DNA from: G963662675 sp963662675
GTDB taxonomy: Bacteria > Bacteroidota > Bacteroidia > Bacteroidales > Prolixibacteraceae
Assembly: GCA_963662675.2 (NCBI GenBank)
Contig: CAXXHP010000002.1
Span: 372,001 to 436,000 of the forward strand
Direction of reading: 5' to 3'
DNA: 64,000 nt
The position numbers and the translations under genes are program-made. The notes below the pieces were generated by a model. The model was not told the DNA's origin and made no database searches. It saw only the letters and a list, made by a program, of their open reading frames with translations. Each line of letters starts with the position of its first letter. Positions within the stretch are counted from its first letter, which is position 1. This document shows, piece after piece, positions 46,472 to 55,410 of the stretch.

Positions 46472-48724
46472 ATGGAACAATATTACCTCATTTTAGTTGT
46501 AGTCTTGTTTGCTCTGGCCATCTCTGATTTGGTCGTAGGAGTAAGTAACGATGCTGTAAATTTTCTAAATTCTGCGATCGGCTCTAAAGCTGCTCCCAAG
46601 TGGTTAATCTTTGGAGTTGCGAGTATCGGTGTTCTAGTTGGTGCCGTATTCTCGAGTGGGATGATGGAAGTGGCTCGGAAAGGGATTTTCCATCCAGACA
46701 TGTTTTTCTTTTCAGAAATCATGATCATCTTCCTTGCCGTTATGATTACTGATGTAATCTTGTTGGACATGTTTAACACGTTTGGACTACCAACCTCGAC
46801 AACTGTTTCTATCGTTTTCGAGTTGCTGGGATCAGCGGTGGCGGTTTCTATTGTTAAGATTCAAAATGCAGGAAATAGTATTTCTGAATTGTCAAAATAC
46901 ATTAATAGTGAAAAAGCTCTGGCAATTATATCCGGAATTTTGTTGTCAGTCGTCGTTGCATTTATCGTTGGGGCTATTATCCAGTACATTGCCCGCTTAG
47001 TTTTTTCTTTTAGGCAACACAAAACTTTAAAATTCTACGGAGCACTTTTTGGCGGTATTTCTATTGCTGCGATGACCTATTTCATGATTATAAAAGGAGC
47101 AAAAGGAGCCTCATTTATGTCAGCTGATATGCTTGTGTATTTGAAAGAGAATATGCTTCAGATTTTGCTTTTTAGCTTAGTAGGATGGACAGTTATTTTA
47201 CAATTATTATACTGGATTTTTAAGATTGACATTCCCAAAATGATTGTTCTTGTAGGAACATTTGGTTTAGCAATGGCTTTTGCCGGTAATGATTTGGTGA
47301 ACTTTATTGGGGTTCCACTTGCCGGATTTCAGTCTTTTAAAGCTTGGTCAGCAAGTGGTGGTGCTAACCCTGAAGGATTTTCGATGGAGATGCTTAAAGG
47401 ATCTGTGCCAACGCCTGAATATATGCTGATAGTTGCTGGACTTATCATGATTATTACCCTGGTGCTTTCCAAAAAGGCAAAGCGTGTTTTGGCAACAACT
47501 GTAGATTTATCACGTCAGGGCGAAGGCGATGAGCGTTTTGGGTCATCATTATTATCGAGAATACTTGTACGTAAGACAATTAAGCTAAACAATAGGGTTA
47601 GAGGAATATTACCTGATAAACTTAATGCACTGATTGACTCCCGCTTTGAGCCTGCTGATGCAGACTCAACAATTGCTCTAGAGGATCAAGCTGCATTTGA
47701 TAAAATACGAGCTGCGATTAACTTGATTGTGTCAGGTATTCTTATCTCTGTCGGAACATCTTTAAAATTGCCTCTGTCCACTACATATGTGACGTTTATG
47801 GTTGCAATGGGTACTTCGTTATCCGATCGTGCGTGGGGACGTGAGAGTGCCGTATATCGCATCTCTGGTGTATTTGCAGTAGTTGGAGGATGGTTCCTTA
47901 CTGCTATCGTTGCATTTTCAGTTGCAGCTTGTATTGCTTATGTAATTGCTGCGAGCGGTAGTTATATGATATTTATATTTATTGCACTTGCTGTTTTTAC
48001 GGTGGTGCGCACCCATACCGTTTTGAAGAAAAAGGCACGATCTCAAGCAACTGAAGAAGATGATGGAATTAGTGGAACTGACGGCTCTGATAAAATTATT
48101 GAAAAGGCTAAGAAACAGGTAGTGAATGCTGTGCTTGTTGTTAATAAAGTGTTTTCTGTAGGTATTGAAAGTTTCTTGAAGGAAGATCGTATTCATTTGA
48201 AAGAAGCCTTAGAAACGAAAGATGAATTTGGCAAGAAGACCAAGAAGATGAAGAATAAGGTTTCTGATATCATTGACAACCTTCAGCAAAATGATTCTCT
48301 TGAGATTGGACATTATTATGTGCAGTTAGTTGATTACTTGCGCGAGGTGTCACATTCATTAACCTACTTGGTAGATCCATTATATGAGCATATTGAAAAT
48401 AATCATAAACCGTTTATTCAATCTCAGTTTTCGGAATTAATGATTTTTAATTCAAAAATGAATGATTTTGTGAATATGTCTCTTCATGTTGTAAAAGAAG
48501 AGAAGTTTGAAAATATTGAGGATATTATCAGTCAACGTGATGAATTGGTAGAGAAGCTTTTGCAAATGGAAAAAGCACAGATTAAGAGGATTAAGGGTAA
48601 GGAAGTTAATACACGTAATTCGATGCTGTTCTTTAATTTTACTTCTGAGTCGAAGAATTTGTTGATGAATTACGTCAATCTGATTAAAGCTCAACGTGAT
48701 TTCTTTTCGCACGCAAAAAAATAA
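46472..48724 (+). CDS. PiT-family inorganic phosphate transporter with C-terminal PhoU-like domain
   Basis: A 750-residue protein. Residues 1-530 are a PiT permease with the duplicated signature (VGVSNDAVNFLNSAIGSKA near the start, GNDLVNFIGVPLAGF in the middle, LPLSTTYVTFMVAMGTSL later) and about ten helices. From about 540 to 750 is a soluble, helical, charged region (FLKEDRIHLKEALETKDEFGK, HYYVQLVDYLREVSHSLTYL) resembling PhoU/DUF47 four-helix proteins, which normally gate PiT and inform the PhoR kinase. It takes up phosphate at the inner membrane. A Pho-box-like array sits in its promoter. Confidence 0.92.
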   Translation: MEQYYLILVVVLFALAISDLVVGVSNDAVNFLNSAIGSKAAPKWLIFGVASIGVLVGAVFSSGMMEVARKGIFHPDMFFFSEIMIIFLAVMITDVILLDMFNTFGLPTSTTVSIVFELLGSAVAVSIVKIQNAGNSISELSKYINSEKALAIISGILLSVVVAFIVGAIIQYIARLVFSFRQHKTLKFYGALFGGISIAAMTYFMIIKGAKGASFMSADMLVYLKENMLQILLFSLVGWTVILQLLYWIFKIDIPKMIVLVGTFGLAMAFAGNDLVNFIGVPLAGFQSFKAWSASGGANPEGFSMEMLKGSVPTPEYMLIVAGLIMIITLVLSKKAKRVLATTVDLSRQGEGDERFGSSLLSRILVRKTIKLNNRVRGILPDKLNALIDSRFEPADADSTIALEDQAAFDKIRAAINLIVSGILISVGTSLKLPLSTTYVTFMVAMGTSLSDRAWGRESAVYRISGVFAVVGGWFLTAIVAFSVAACIAYVIAASGSYMIFIFIALAVFTVVRTHTVLKKKARSQATEEDDGISGTDGSDKIIEKAKKQVVNAVLVVNKVFSVGIESFLKEDRIHLKEALETKDEFGKKTKKMKNKVSDIIDNLQQNDSLEIGHYYVQLVDYLREVSHSLTYLVDPLYEHIENNHKPFIQSQFSELMIFNSKMNDFVNMSLHVVKEEKFENIEDIISQRDELVEKLLQMEKAQIKRIKGKEVNTRNSMLFFNFTSESKNLLMNYVNLIKAQRDFFSHAKK

Positions 48725-48746
48725 AACATATTAGATAACGAAAATG

Positions 48747-48775
48747 ATCCCGGGCAGTTTGTTCGGGATTTTTTT
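48747..48775 (+). terminator. Terminator after the phosphate transporter gene
   Basis: ATCCCG (48747-48752) pairs with CGGGAT (48764-48769), followed by seven T residues. It is short but well placed, 22 bases after the stop codon. Confidence 0.8.
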
Positions 48776-49197
48776 GATATAAACTTTCGAGGAATGGGGA
48801 ACATGTAAAGGATCAATTGAGAAATTTGGTGGATAAGAGAAATAATATCAATTCATTCTATTATGGCGAATACAATTAGCAAATTTGTATGAAGATAAAT
48901 ACGTAATGTGGATTCCTTGATTTGGCTGTTCTTCCGAACGGGATTTCATTTTTTGGTTTGACATAAAAAACGGAAACCAAAAAAGGTCCGTAGGCCATAC
49001 TTTTCACCTAACGGAGAAATGGGGACTTTACCATGAAGACTTACAGTTTGAGTTAACCCACCTAGTGATAAAAGGGACAGACAAGAGGCTTGTTTCTGGA
49101 AATATCTCATTAAAGAAATAATTTGAAAGATATTTGATGGAATTCGCAGTCTTGGTTTAAGGTGAGCAAAATCGATGCTTTCTCGAATTTAGCTTGT
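48776..49197. other. Intergenic region with no recognised gene
   Basis: About 420 bases between the phosphate transporter terminator and the folK stop. I found no open frame of note, RNA gene or strong repeat. It could be a decayed gene, but nothing in it was recognisable. Confidence 0.5.
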
Positions 49198-49569
49198 TTA
49201 GAACCCAAGTTCTAGCACTGCATTTCTCAGAAAATCCCGTGTGTCATAGTCTTCATCAACTATCTTTCCATTCCAAATCACAATGTCAAGATCTATACAA
49301 CGAGGACCGTATTTGGGTTGACTGCGGTCTCTACCCATTTTATTCTCAATGCTTTTAAGGTAATTCCGAAACTGATCTATCGGCAGGTTGGTTTCAATTT
49401 TTGCGGCTCCATTTAAGAATTCGGGTTGATCAGTAATTCCAATTGGGTGGGTTCTTATGAAGGATGAGACACTAATTAATTTGGTGTCTTTTCCCAATAT
49501 GTCAATTATTCGGGAAATATTTTTCTCTGGATTTATATTAGAACCTATACCTATAATGCAAATATTCAT
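49198..49569 (-). CDS. folK: 6-hydroxymethyl-7,8-dihydropterin pyrophosphokinase (short FolK)
   Basis: A 123-residue HPPK that activates hydroxymethyl dihydropterin for folate synthesis. It has IGIGSNINPEKNI at the start, RTHPIGITDQPEFLNGAAKI in the middle, and the catalytic/signature GPRCIDLDIVIWNG. It is shorter than the usual ~160 residues and ends soon after IVDEDYDTRDFL, a compact form also known in other bacteria. No frameshift is evident. Its start overlaps the folX stop by 4 bases, so translation is probably coupled. Confidence 0.9.
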   Translation of the reverse strand: MNICIIGIGSNINPEKNISRIIDILGKDTKLISVSSFIRTHPIGITDQPEFLNGAAKIETNLPIDQFRNYLKSIENKMGRDRSQPKYGPRCIDLDIVIWNGKIVDEDYDTRDFLRNAVLELGF

Positions 49570-49919
49570 CGATGAGCTTCCATTTCAAATGAGACCGATT
49601 TCGCAAAACGTAATGCATGTGGCTTGTCGACTTCAACTTTTGCCCAAATTACCCTTTCATCTTTCATTATTAACGTTAACAGGCTTTGAGTAAGTACTTC
49701 CAATAACTTGAAACGACCTTCCTGCACATAAGCAATAATTTCCTTTGTGATGAGCTTATAGTCGTAAATACCTTTTGGTTCATCAGTTTCTAATGCTTCC
49801 TTTGGTATTTCTGGCTCAATTTCAATATTGATAATTACGTCTTGTTTATTAAGCAATTCATCGGGGTTAAATCCTATGTAAGTGCGTATTAGAAGGTTTT
49901 TTATTCGAATTTTAGCCAT
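49566..49919 (-). CDS. folX: Dihydroneopterin triphosphate 2'-epimerase (FolX-like)
   Basis: A 117-residue T-fold protein of the FolB/FolX group. The start IRIKNLLIRTYIGFNPDELL with NKQDVIIN, the middle TKEIIAYVQEGRFKLLEVLTQ, and the end VEVDKPHALRFAKSVS follow E. coli FolX closely, more so than the aldolase FolB. FolX converts dihydroneopterin triphosphate to the dihydromonapterin form. Adjacent folM-like and folK genes support a pterin-cofactor role. Aldolase activity cannot be excluded from sequence. Confidence 0.85.
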   Translation of the reverse strand: MAKIRIKNLLIRTYIGFNPDELLNKQDVIINIEIEPEIPKEALETDEPKGIYDYKLITKEIIAYVQEGRFKLLEVLTQSLLTLIMKDERVIWAKVEVDKPHALRFAKSVSFEMEAHR

Positions 49920-49932
49920 GGTCTTATTTGTT

Positions 49933-50652
49933 TTAAACTAAGTTCTCTCCACCATCACAAAATAGAAGCTGTCCCGTAAGGTGATCATTGTCTAATATAT
50001 AATCCAAACTTCTCAGAATTGGCTCCACTCCTCCGGGTTTTTGCATCGGAATTTTATTTGCTAAGTTCCAAATATACGATTCGTCACGGTCTTCAGGAGG
50101 CAAGCTTACTCCAGGCGCAATTGCATTAACTCTAATGTCTGGCGCAAATTCAACTGCTGCCATTTTTGTGAGCTCCCAAAGTGCTTTTTTTGATAAGCTA
50201 TAAGTTGCATAATTTGATTTGTTGTTTGTCAGTCTCGTGTCAACCATGTTGATAATCACTCCCTTTTTTGCGTGTTGGGCAAACTCACGAATCAGTAGAA
50301 AGGGAGTTCGAAAATTTACCATCATTTGCCTATCTAGTAATTCAAATGTGGTATTTCTAATGGCTGAGGCTTCAAAGATAGCTGCGTTGTTTACCAGAAT
50401 ATTAAGCCTGCTATAAACACCAATAACATCTATTATTAATGATTCCACTTCAATTGGATTTTGCAGGTTTGATTTAAACAACTCGAATTTCTGTGAAGGG
50501 TATAGTTTTTGAAGATCTTCCTGCAATATTTTTGCAGCCTTTTCTGAAGTGTGGTAATGTAATGCGAGATCCCATCCCAATGTGGCAAGATGCATGGAAA
50601 TACTTTTTCCGAGCCTTTTTGCAGAACCTGTTATTAATGCCACTTTGTTCAT
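49933..50652 (-). CDS. folM: SDR-family pteridine reductase, FolM-like (dihydromonapterin reductase)
   Basis: A 239-residue short-chain dehydrogenase. The nucleotide motif is GSAKRLGKSI (residues 9-18; the arginine suggests NADPH), NNAA is at about 88-91, the catalytic Tyr/Lys lie in YATYSLSKKAL, and VNAIAPGVSLPPE and FCDGGENLV are at the end. This form of the SDR family, especially SAKRLG and APGVSLPPE, is that of pteridine reductases. Its position directly before folX (13-base gap) and folK makes reduction of dihydromonapterin the best call. A general SDR is the fallback. Confidence 0.82.
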   Translation of the reverse strand: MNKVALITGSAKRLGKSISMHLATLGWDLALHYHTSEKAAKILQEDLQKLYPSQKFELFKSNLQNPIEVESLIIDVIGVYSRLNILVNNAAIFEASAIRNTTFELLDRQMMVNFRTPFLLIREFAQHAKKGVIINMVDTRLTNNKSNYATYSLSKKALWELTKMAAVEFAPDIRVNAIAPGVSLPPEDRDESYIWNLANKIPMQKPGGVEPILRSLDYILDNDHLTGQLLFCDGGENLV

Positions 50653-50919
50653 TTTATCTTTTGAATTTAGAACTGTTAATATTTCTTTTTTGCAGTAATA
50701 TTATTGAGTGAGGTCTGCCGTTCGATGAATGAAGCATAAAAGATAAAAAATTTAGGTTGATTCTGAGAGATTATTTTGTCAAATATTTTAAATGTATTCC
50801 TCAGTATTTCAGATAACTTAAAAAACATTTTACAAAAGAAAATAGACTTCCGCTGAAACTAAATACATTAAAATTTCGAAATAATATGTATAAACAAGTT
50901 CATTTAAATTCGAGAGGCC

Positions 50920-52020
50920 ATGGGAGAAAAATTAATTACAATAGCGTTGCTGCCATATTCTAAAGCCGAAGTATTACGGTCACTTTTAGAAGCAGATAAC
51001 ATTGAGTGTGTTCTTGAAAATGTTAATTTGATTCAGGGCGCAGTCGCTTCAGGAGTAAAAGTCCGCATTCATGAAAAAGATATTAAAAAGGCGTATCCAA
51101 TCTTAGATGAAATGCTAGGTAAACCTACCAAGGAAAAGAGAAAAACTGAAAATACAATTTTGATACCGGTCGACTTCTCCAGTTATTCTTTTAAGGCTGC
51201 TTTGATGGCCTTTGAAATAGCCCAAAGGTTGAAATCAAAATTGATTTTCTTTCACGTTATCTCTCAGCCTGACTTTTTCACCATACCCTATTCAGATGTA
51301 GTTGCATTCAACACAGGCTTGTACGAACATTTAAAAGATAGGGAAGAGCTGGCAAACGAAGATTTTAAATCGTTTCTTGAAAAACTGACGGACTATATAG
51401 GATTAAAGAATTGGAAAAGTATTAAAACCGAACACATCGTAAAAATGGGATATCCGGAAGATGATATTCTATACTTTACTGAAAAACACCCACCACGGCT
51501 TATCGTCATGGGAATTAAAGGACCTGCCGAAAAGAGTATGGATATTATGGGAAGTACAACTGCAGGCGTAATTTATAAATCGAATGTTCCTGTTTTGGTT
51601 ATCCCGGAAAAGGCGCCACTATTAAATTTGGCTTCAATCAAAAGAGTTGTTTATGCTACCAATTTTGATGATAAGGATTTTGTTTCGTTTAATAAGTTGC
51701 TTGGTTTGCTTGAACCCTTTAATACTGAAATATCATGCTTGCATATTGGGAGTAATGACGAGAAAGAATGGGATGAAGCTAAATTGGAAAGCATGAGTAA
51801 TCTTCTCAAGAATAATTATCCGAATGCAAATATTGAATGCGTAGTAAGGCAGGGAGATGAGATATTGACTGAGTTGGAAAAATATATTGAAGAGAACAAT
51901 GTTGATATTCTTTCATTGACCACACACAAGCGAAATATCATTACCCGGATCTTTAATCCAAGTATTGCACGAAAGATGGTTTTCCACGTAAAAACTCCAT
52001 TGCTGGTTTTTCATTCTTGA
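50920..52020 (+). CDS. DUF2007 domain fused to tandem universal stress protein domains
   Basis: A 366-residue cytoplasmic protein in three parts. Residues 1-68 are a DUF2007-type putative signal-transducing domain (ITIALLPYSKAEVLRSLLEA, VKVRIHEKDIKKAYPIL). Residues 78-226 are a first USP domain (ILIPVDFSSYSFKAALMAFE, then VMGIKGPAEKSMDIMGSTTA, VPVLVIPE). Residues 236-366 are a second, more divergent USP domain ending PLLVFHS. The first USP has the G-x2-G-x9-G-like nucleotide loop; the second lacks it, so it may not bind ATP. The role is probably a stress or starvation response. It ends at a shared terminator. Confidence 0.88.
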   Translation: MGEKLITIALLPYSKAEVLRSLLEADNIECVLENVNLIQGAVASGVKVRIHEKDIKKAYPILDEMLGKPTKEKRKTENTILIPVDFSSYSFKAALMAFEIAQRLKSKLIFFHVISQPDFFTIPYSDVVAFNTGLYEHLKDREELANEDFKSFLEKLTDYIGLKNWKSIKTEHIVKMGYPEDDILYFTEKHPPRLIVMGIKGPAEKSMDIMGSTTAGVIYKSNVPVLVIPEKAPLLNLASIKRVVYATNFDDKDFVSFNKLLGLLEPFNTEISCLHIGSNDEKEWDEAKLESMSNLLKNNYPNANIECVVRQGDEILTELEKYIEENNVDILSLTTHKRNIITRIFNPSIARKMVFHVKTPLLVFHS

Positions 52021-52039
52021 CTGAGCCAGTCATCCTTAG

Positions 52040-52084
52040 TTCATTTTAGGGTCTGTCTCTAAAATAAAGAGACCCTAAAATGAA
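52040..52084. terminator. Bidirectional terminator between usp and ribE
   Basis: A perfect 15-bp inverted repeat (TTCATTTTAGGGTCT, 52040-52054, with AGACCCTAAAATGAA, 52070-52084). The loop can also pair in a shifted register (TCTCT with AGAGA). It lies between convergent genes and gives A/T tracts on both strands. Confidence 0.85.
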
Positions 52085-52128
52085 TTCAGAAAGACTAAGT
52101 ACATTGTTATCGGGACAATTGGCTTGTA

Positions 52129-52737
52129 CTATTTATAAGTTGCCAGTTTACTAAGGTATTTCCCAATAATATCAAATTCAAGGTTGATTTTGGTTCCAAC
52201 TTCAAAGGTGTGGAAATTTGTCTCTTTATAGGTGTAAGGGATAATGGCTACCTGAAATGAATTGTCTTTTGAATTGACTACAGTCAAACTCACTCCATTT
52301 ACGGTAACTGACCCTTTTTCAACGGTCATATAACCTTGTTGTGCCTGGGCTTTGTCAAACTCGTACTCAAAGGTGAAGTACCAGCTACCATCAGCATTTT
52401 CTACTTTCGTGCATGTTGCTGTTTGGTCAACATGCCCCTGAACAATGTGTCCATCAAGACGACCGTTCATCATCATACTGCGCTCGAGGTTTACTTTTGA
52501 TCCCACTTCCCAATAGCCGAGATTTGTCTTTAGAAGAGTCTCTTTAATGGCTGTAACTGTATATGTTTGTGCTTTTTTGTCAATAGCTACAACGGTAAGA
52601 CAAACTCCGTTGTGCGACAAACTCTGGTCGATTTTTAGCTCGTTCACAAAAGAGCAAGTCAGGGTAAAATGATAGTTTTCCTGATCTTTTACGATGGCTT
52701 TTACTACGCCATATTCTTCAACAATTCCTGAAAACAT
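52129..52737 (-). CDS. ribE: Riboflavin synthase alpha subunit
   Basis: A 202-residue enzyme joining two lumazines to make riboflavin. It has the usual internal duplication of two lumazine-binding barrels: MFSGIVEEYG...SHNGVCLTV in the first, and DGHIVQGHVD...VNGVSLTVV in the second. Length is normal. A weak -7-like element (TAACTTCG on the minus strand, 52761-52768) lies upstream, and no FMN riboswitch was recognised. It is convergent with the stress protein gene and probably monocistronic. Confidence 0.95.
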   Translation of the reverse strand: MFSGIVEEYGVVKAIVKDQENYHFTLTCSFVNELKIDQSLSHNGVCLTVVAIDKKAQTYTVTAIKETLLKTNLGYWEVGSKVNLERSMMMNGRLDGHIVQGHVDQTATCTKVENADGSWYFTFEYEFDKAQAQQGYMTVEKGSVTVNGVSLTVVNSKDNSFQVAIIPYTYKETNFHTFEVGTKINLEFDIIGKYLSKLATYK

Positions 52738-52857
52738 GATGCTTCATTTTTAATTTGCTGCGAAGTTACCGAATTCCTGTCAATTGTTGAAATTTGAAAA
52801 ACTTATTGAATGTTACTTCACATTTCTACCTAAAAGAACGAAACCTCCATGTAATAT

Positions 52858-53295
52858 TTAAACCCTATCTTTTTTTTTATGGTTTTGCTGGTATTCTCGA
52901 AAAAACTCTTTTGTACGCGCAATCATCTGCCTTTCAGAGATCAAATCTGAATTTTCAATCCCTATAATCTTTTTACTCATGCTATGATCTTTTTTAATTT
53001 CCTTCTCAAGCCATTCCTTTGTAGTTGATGGTCCAAACAGATATATTTTATCAGCATCTTTTAAATATTTAATAACCTGATTAAAATAGTTGGCAAATTG
53101 ATGTTTCTGCCTTTCCATCTGTGTTTTTTCTGGATTCGATCGTCCCCCTAAGCGGTGAAATCCTTTTTTATCCCCTGGTATTCGAATACGATGTTCAACT
53201 TCAGACTCGATTATATCAATACATTCCCCTTCGTCTGGGAAAGAGATTAAAAATGCCTTTTCGCTATCTAGCCAAACGCCCATCCTTTTTTCCAT
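52858..53295 (-). CDS. Small conserved-looking protein, possibly eRF1/Pelota-like fold
   Basis: A 145-residue basic protein, not confidently recognised. The start MGVWLDSEKAFLISF and the later YLFGPSTTKEWLEKEI recall the VWIDHREA and release-factor-like central segments of bacterial eRF1-like (bAeRF-type) and host-attachment-type proteins, in which a similar strand-loop-helix recurs. The middle is lysine-rich (residues 57-70) and the end is highly charged. It has its own apparent transcription unit between ribE and the M1 peptidase. The eRF1-like idea is weak inference. Confidence 0.55.
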   Translation of the reverse strand: MEKRMGVWLDSEKAFLISFPDEGECIDIIESEVEHRIRIPGDKKGFHRLGGRSNPEKTQMERQKHQFANYFNQVIKYLKDADKIYLFGPSTTKEWLEKEIKKDHSMSKKIIGIENSDLISERQMIARTKEFFREYQQNHKKKDRV

Positions 53296-53470
53296 AGTTC
53301 CTCATGTATTAAGTTGAAATTCAAAAAATGGTAATTAACAAGAGATTGATTTGGAAAAAAGTATACGAGTATTCCTGTCCAAAGTATACTCTTTATATTC
53401 AAAAAATTATTTAATGGTGGGGAAAGGGCAACGTAATAAGTTTATGCGAGATGTTCAGAGAGTCTAAATT

Positions 53471-55402
53471 TTATCTTTTTATCACAAATCTGCTTGAGTA
53501 TATCGACCTACTCATTTCAATTCGGATTAAATAAATCCCTTCAGGTAAATTGGCAATGTTAATTTTGTTTGTTGCCGGGTTTTCAAAATAAGCTACCTTC
53601 TTACCAGTGATGTCAGAAATCAAGATGTCAGTAATCTGTTCTCGGGGATTGGGTTGGATGGTCAGATCTATTGTCGCTGGATTGGGGAATATTTTCATCT
53701 CGTTCATAGTCAATTCTACCACCTCAGTAACCAGCGAATTTTTGCTGATTAACCACAGATCCGGGTCAAAATAAACAGAGTCTGGCTTTTCTTCCAGTAC
53801 AAAGGTTTGGGGATTTGTGGTTTGGTGCAGGCGAATATCTTTGCTGCTGCCATCTTTCCATATGCGTAAAGGCAGGTGCATTTCAAAAAAGTCGACCGAC
53901 TCATCTGAGGTCGTTTGAGTAATGGTCATTTTCTCATTTCCATTGTCGCCAAAATCGGTGTAATAATTTATCTGATAGCTTGGATAACCTTCGCCGTAAT
54001 ACCAATCATTAAAGAATTCTGTCAGGCTGGTATCTCCGGCAGCTTCCAAATGCGACACCCATTCTTGTTGAGAAGCATATTCGTACTTCACTGTGGGGTC
54101 GTTATAATAGTTTTGCAGGGCGGTGAAAAAAGCGTCATCACCCAATTCCCAACGGAGCATGTGCAGCAGATACCCACCTTTGGCATACGAAAGTCGCGAG
54201 CTGAACAACCGGCTTACACTGGTGGTGTCTTCCACATAGACCGAACCATCAGCAATAGCAGTAATGCTGGTTACCTGCTGTTTTTTCCAGCTGTCCCAAT
54301 ATATCCCATCCAAAAGGTTCTCGTAAGTTAAGCCTGTCATGTAAGTTGCAAAACCTTCATTTAGCCAGATGTCGTGCCAGCTTCCCAAAGTAATACAGTC
54401 TCCAAACCACTGATGCGCCATTTCATGTGCTACCAATCCAAAGTTCAGGTTGTACATAAAACTCATGGTCTGGTGTTCCATGCCACCACCCCAGCCAAAT
54501 TGGGCATGTCCGTATTTTTCATCGGCAAAGGGGTACTCTCCAATTACTCCGTTAAAAAAACGCATTATTTCGAGCGTTTCTGCTGACAAATTTTGAGCTG
54601 TTTCCAAGTACTCCGGATAGACGTAGTTGAGAATCTCAACTTGACTTCCATCATCCAATTCCAGGTAGTCAGAGAAAGCCGAATAATTGGTCACGGCAAT
54701 GGCTATAAGGTAAGTGGTAATGGGGTAGTGGTGTTTCCAAACGAAAGTTGTTTTATCATCTAAGGTCGTTTCAGAGATAAGCTTTCCATTGCTTGCTACT
54801 TTATTTCCTATGGGGCAGGTAACTCGAACTTCAATGGAATCAATTTTATCTGAAAGGCTTTGTTTGCATGGCCACCATTCCATTGCTCCATAAGGTTCGG
54901 AAAGGGTCCATAATATAGGATTTCCACTTGGTGTTGAATTGGCTTCAAAAGCGCCAAATCCGGTTGTACTTGGTTCTCCCTGATACCAGATGGTGATAGA
55001 ATCCTGGCTGTCTTGAGTTATCGGAGATGGAAGTTGAACCGTGATTTTATCCAACTCGTGCGTGAAATCAATTTGTGTATTGTGATAAAGCACAGAATCA
55101 ACCTGCATATTATCATCCAAATCGAAAATAATGGATGAAATATCAACTGAAATGGGTTTAAAATAGGATGTTACGGCTCCTGAAATATGCTGGATGGAAG
55201 GATCGACTTGCCACTCCATCCGTTGAAAATACAGATCGTAGGTGGTATAGGAAATATCTTCAACAAAAGCGGCTTTTTTCAGATAGGCATTCGACTCTTC
55301 AAACGGAAGCTTGTCCAGATAATCCCATTCCTGTGCTTTTACTGTTTGAGAGAGCATTCCAACAGCAAGTAAAAAGAAGGAATATTTCAGGAGAAGCTTC
55401 AT
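53471..55402 (-). CDS. M1-family metallopeptidase with T9SS C-terminal sorting domain
   Basis: A 643-residue secreted zinc aminopeptidase. A signal peptide covers about 1-23 (VGMLSQTVKAQ). The N-terminal beta-domain is followed by the catalytic domain with GGMEH (306-310) and the zinc site His326-Glu327-His330 (HEMAHQW) plus Glu349 (WLNEGFATYM). The last ~75 residues (MKIFPNPATIDLTI to RFVIKR) are a type A T9SS sorting domain, so the enzyme is exported through type IX secretion to the surface or medium. The ATG at 55402 was chosen because it starts the signal peptide; an upstream start at 55477 would bury it. It follows rfbB by 8 bases. Confidence 0.92.
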   Translation of the reverse strand: MKLLLKYSFFLLAVGMLSQTVKAQEWDYLDKLPFEESNAYLKKAAFVEDISYTTYDLYFQRMEWQVDPSIQHISGAVTSYFKPISVDISSIIFDLDDNMQVDSVLYHNTQIDFTHELDKITVQLPSPITQDSQDSITIWYQGEPSTTGFGAFEANSTPSGNPILWTLSEPYGAMEWWPCKQSLSDKIDSIEVRVTCPIGNKVASNGKLISETTLDDKTTFVWKHHYPITTYLIAIAVTNYSAFSDYLELDDGSQVEILNYVYPEYLETAQNLSAETLEIMRFFNGVIGEYPFADEKYGHAQFGWGGGMEHQTMSFMYNLNFGLVAHEMAHQWFGDCITLGSWHDIWLNEGFATYMTGLTYENLLDGIYWDSWKKQQVTSITAIADGSVYVEDTTSVSRLFSSRLSYAKGGYLLHMLRWELGDDAFFTALQNYYNDPTVKYEYASQQEWVSHLEAAGDTSLTEFFNDWYYGEGYPSYQINYYTDFGDNGNEKMTITQTTSDESVDFFEMHLPLRIWKDGSSKDIRLHQTTNPQTFVLEEKPDSVYFDPDLWLISKNSLVTEVVELTMNEMKIFPNPATIDLTIQPNPREQITDILISDITGKKVAYFENPATNKINIANLPEGIYLIRIEMSRSIYSSRFVIKR

Positions 55403-55410
55403 CAATAATC

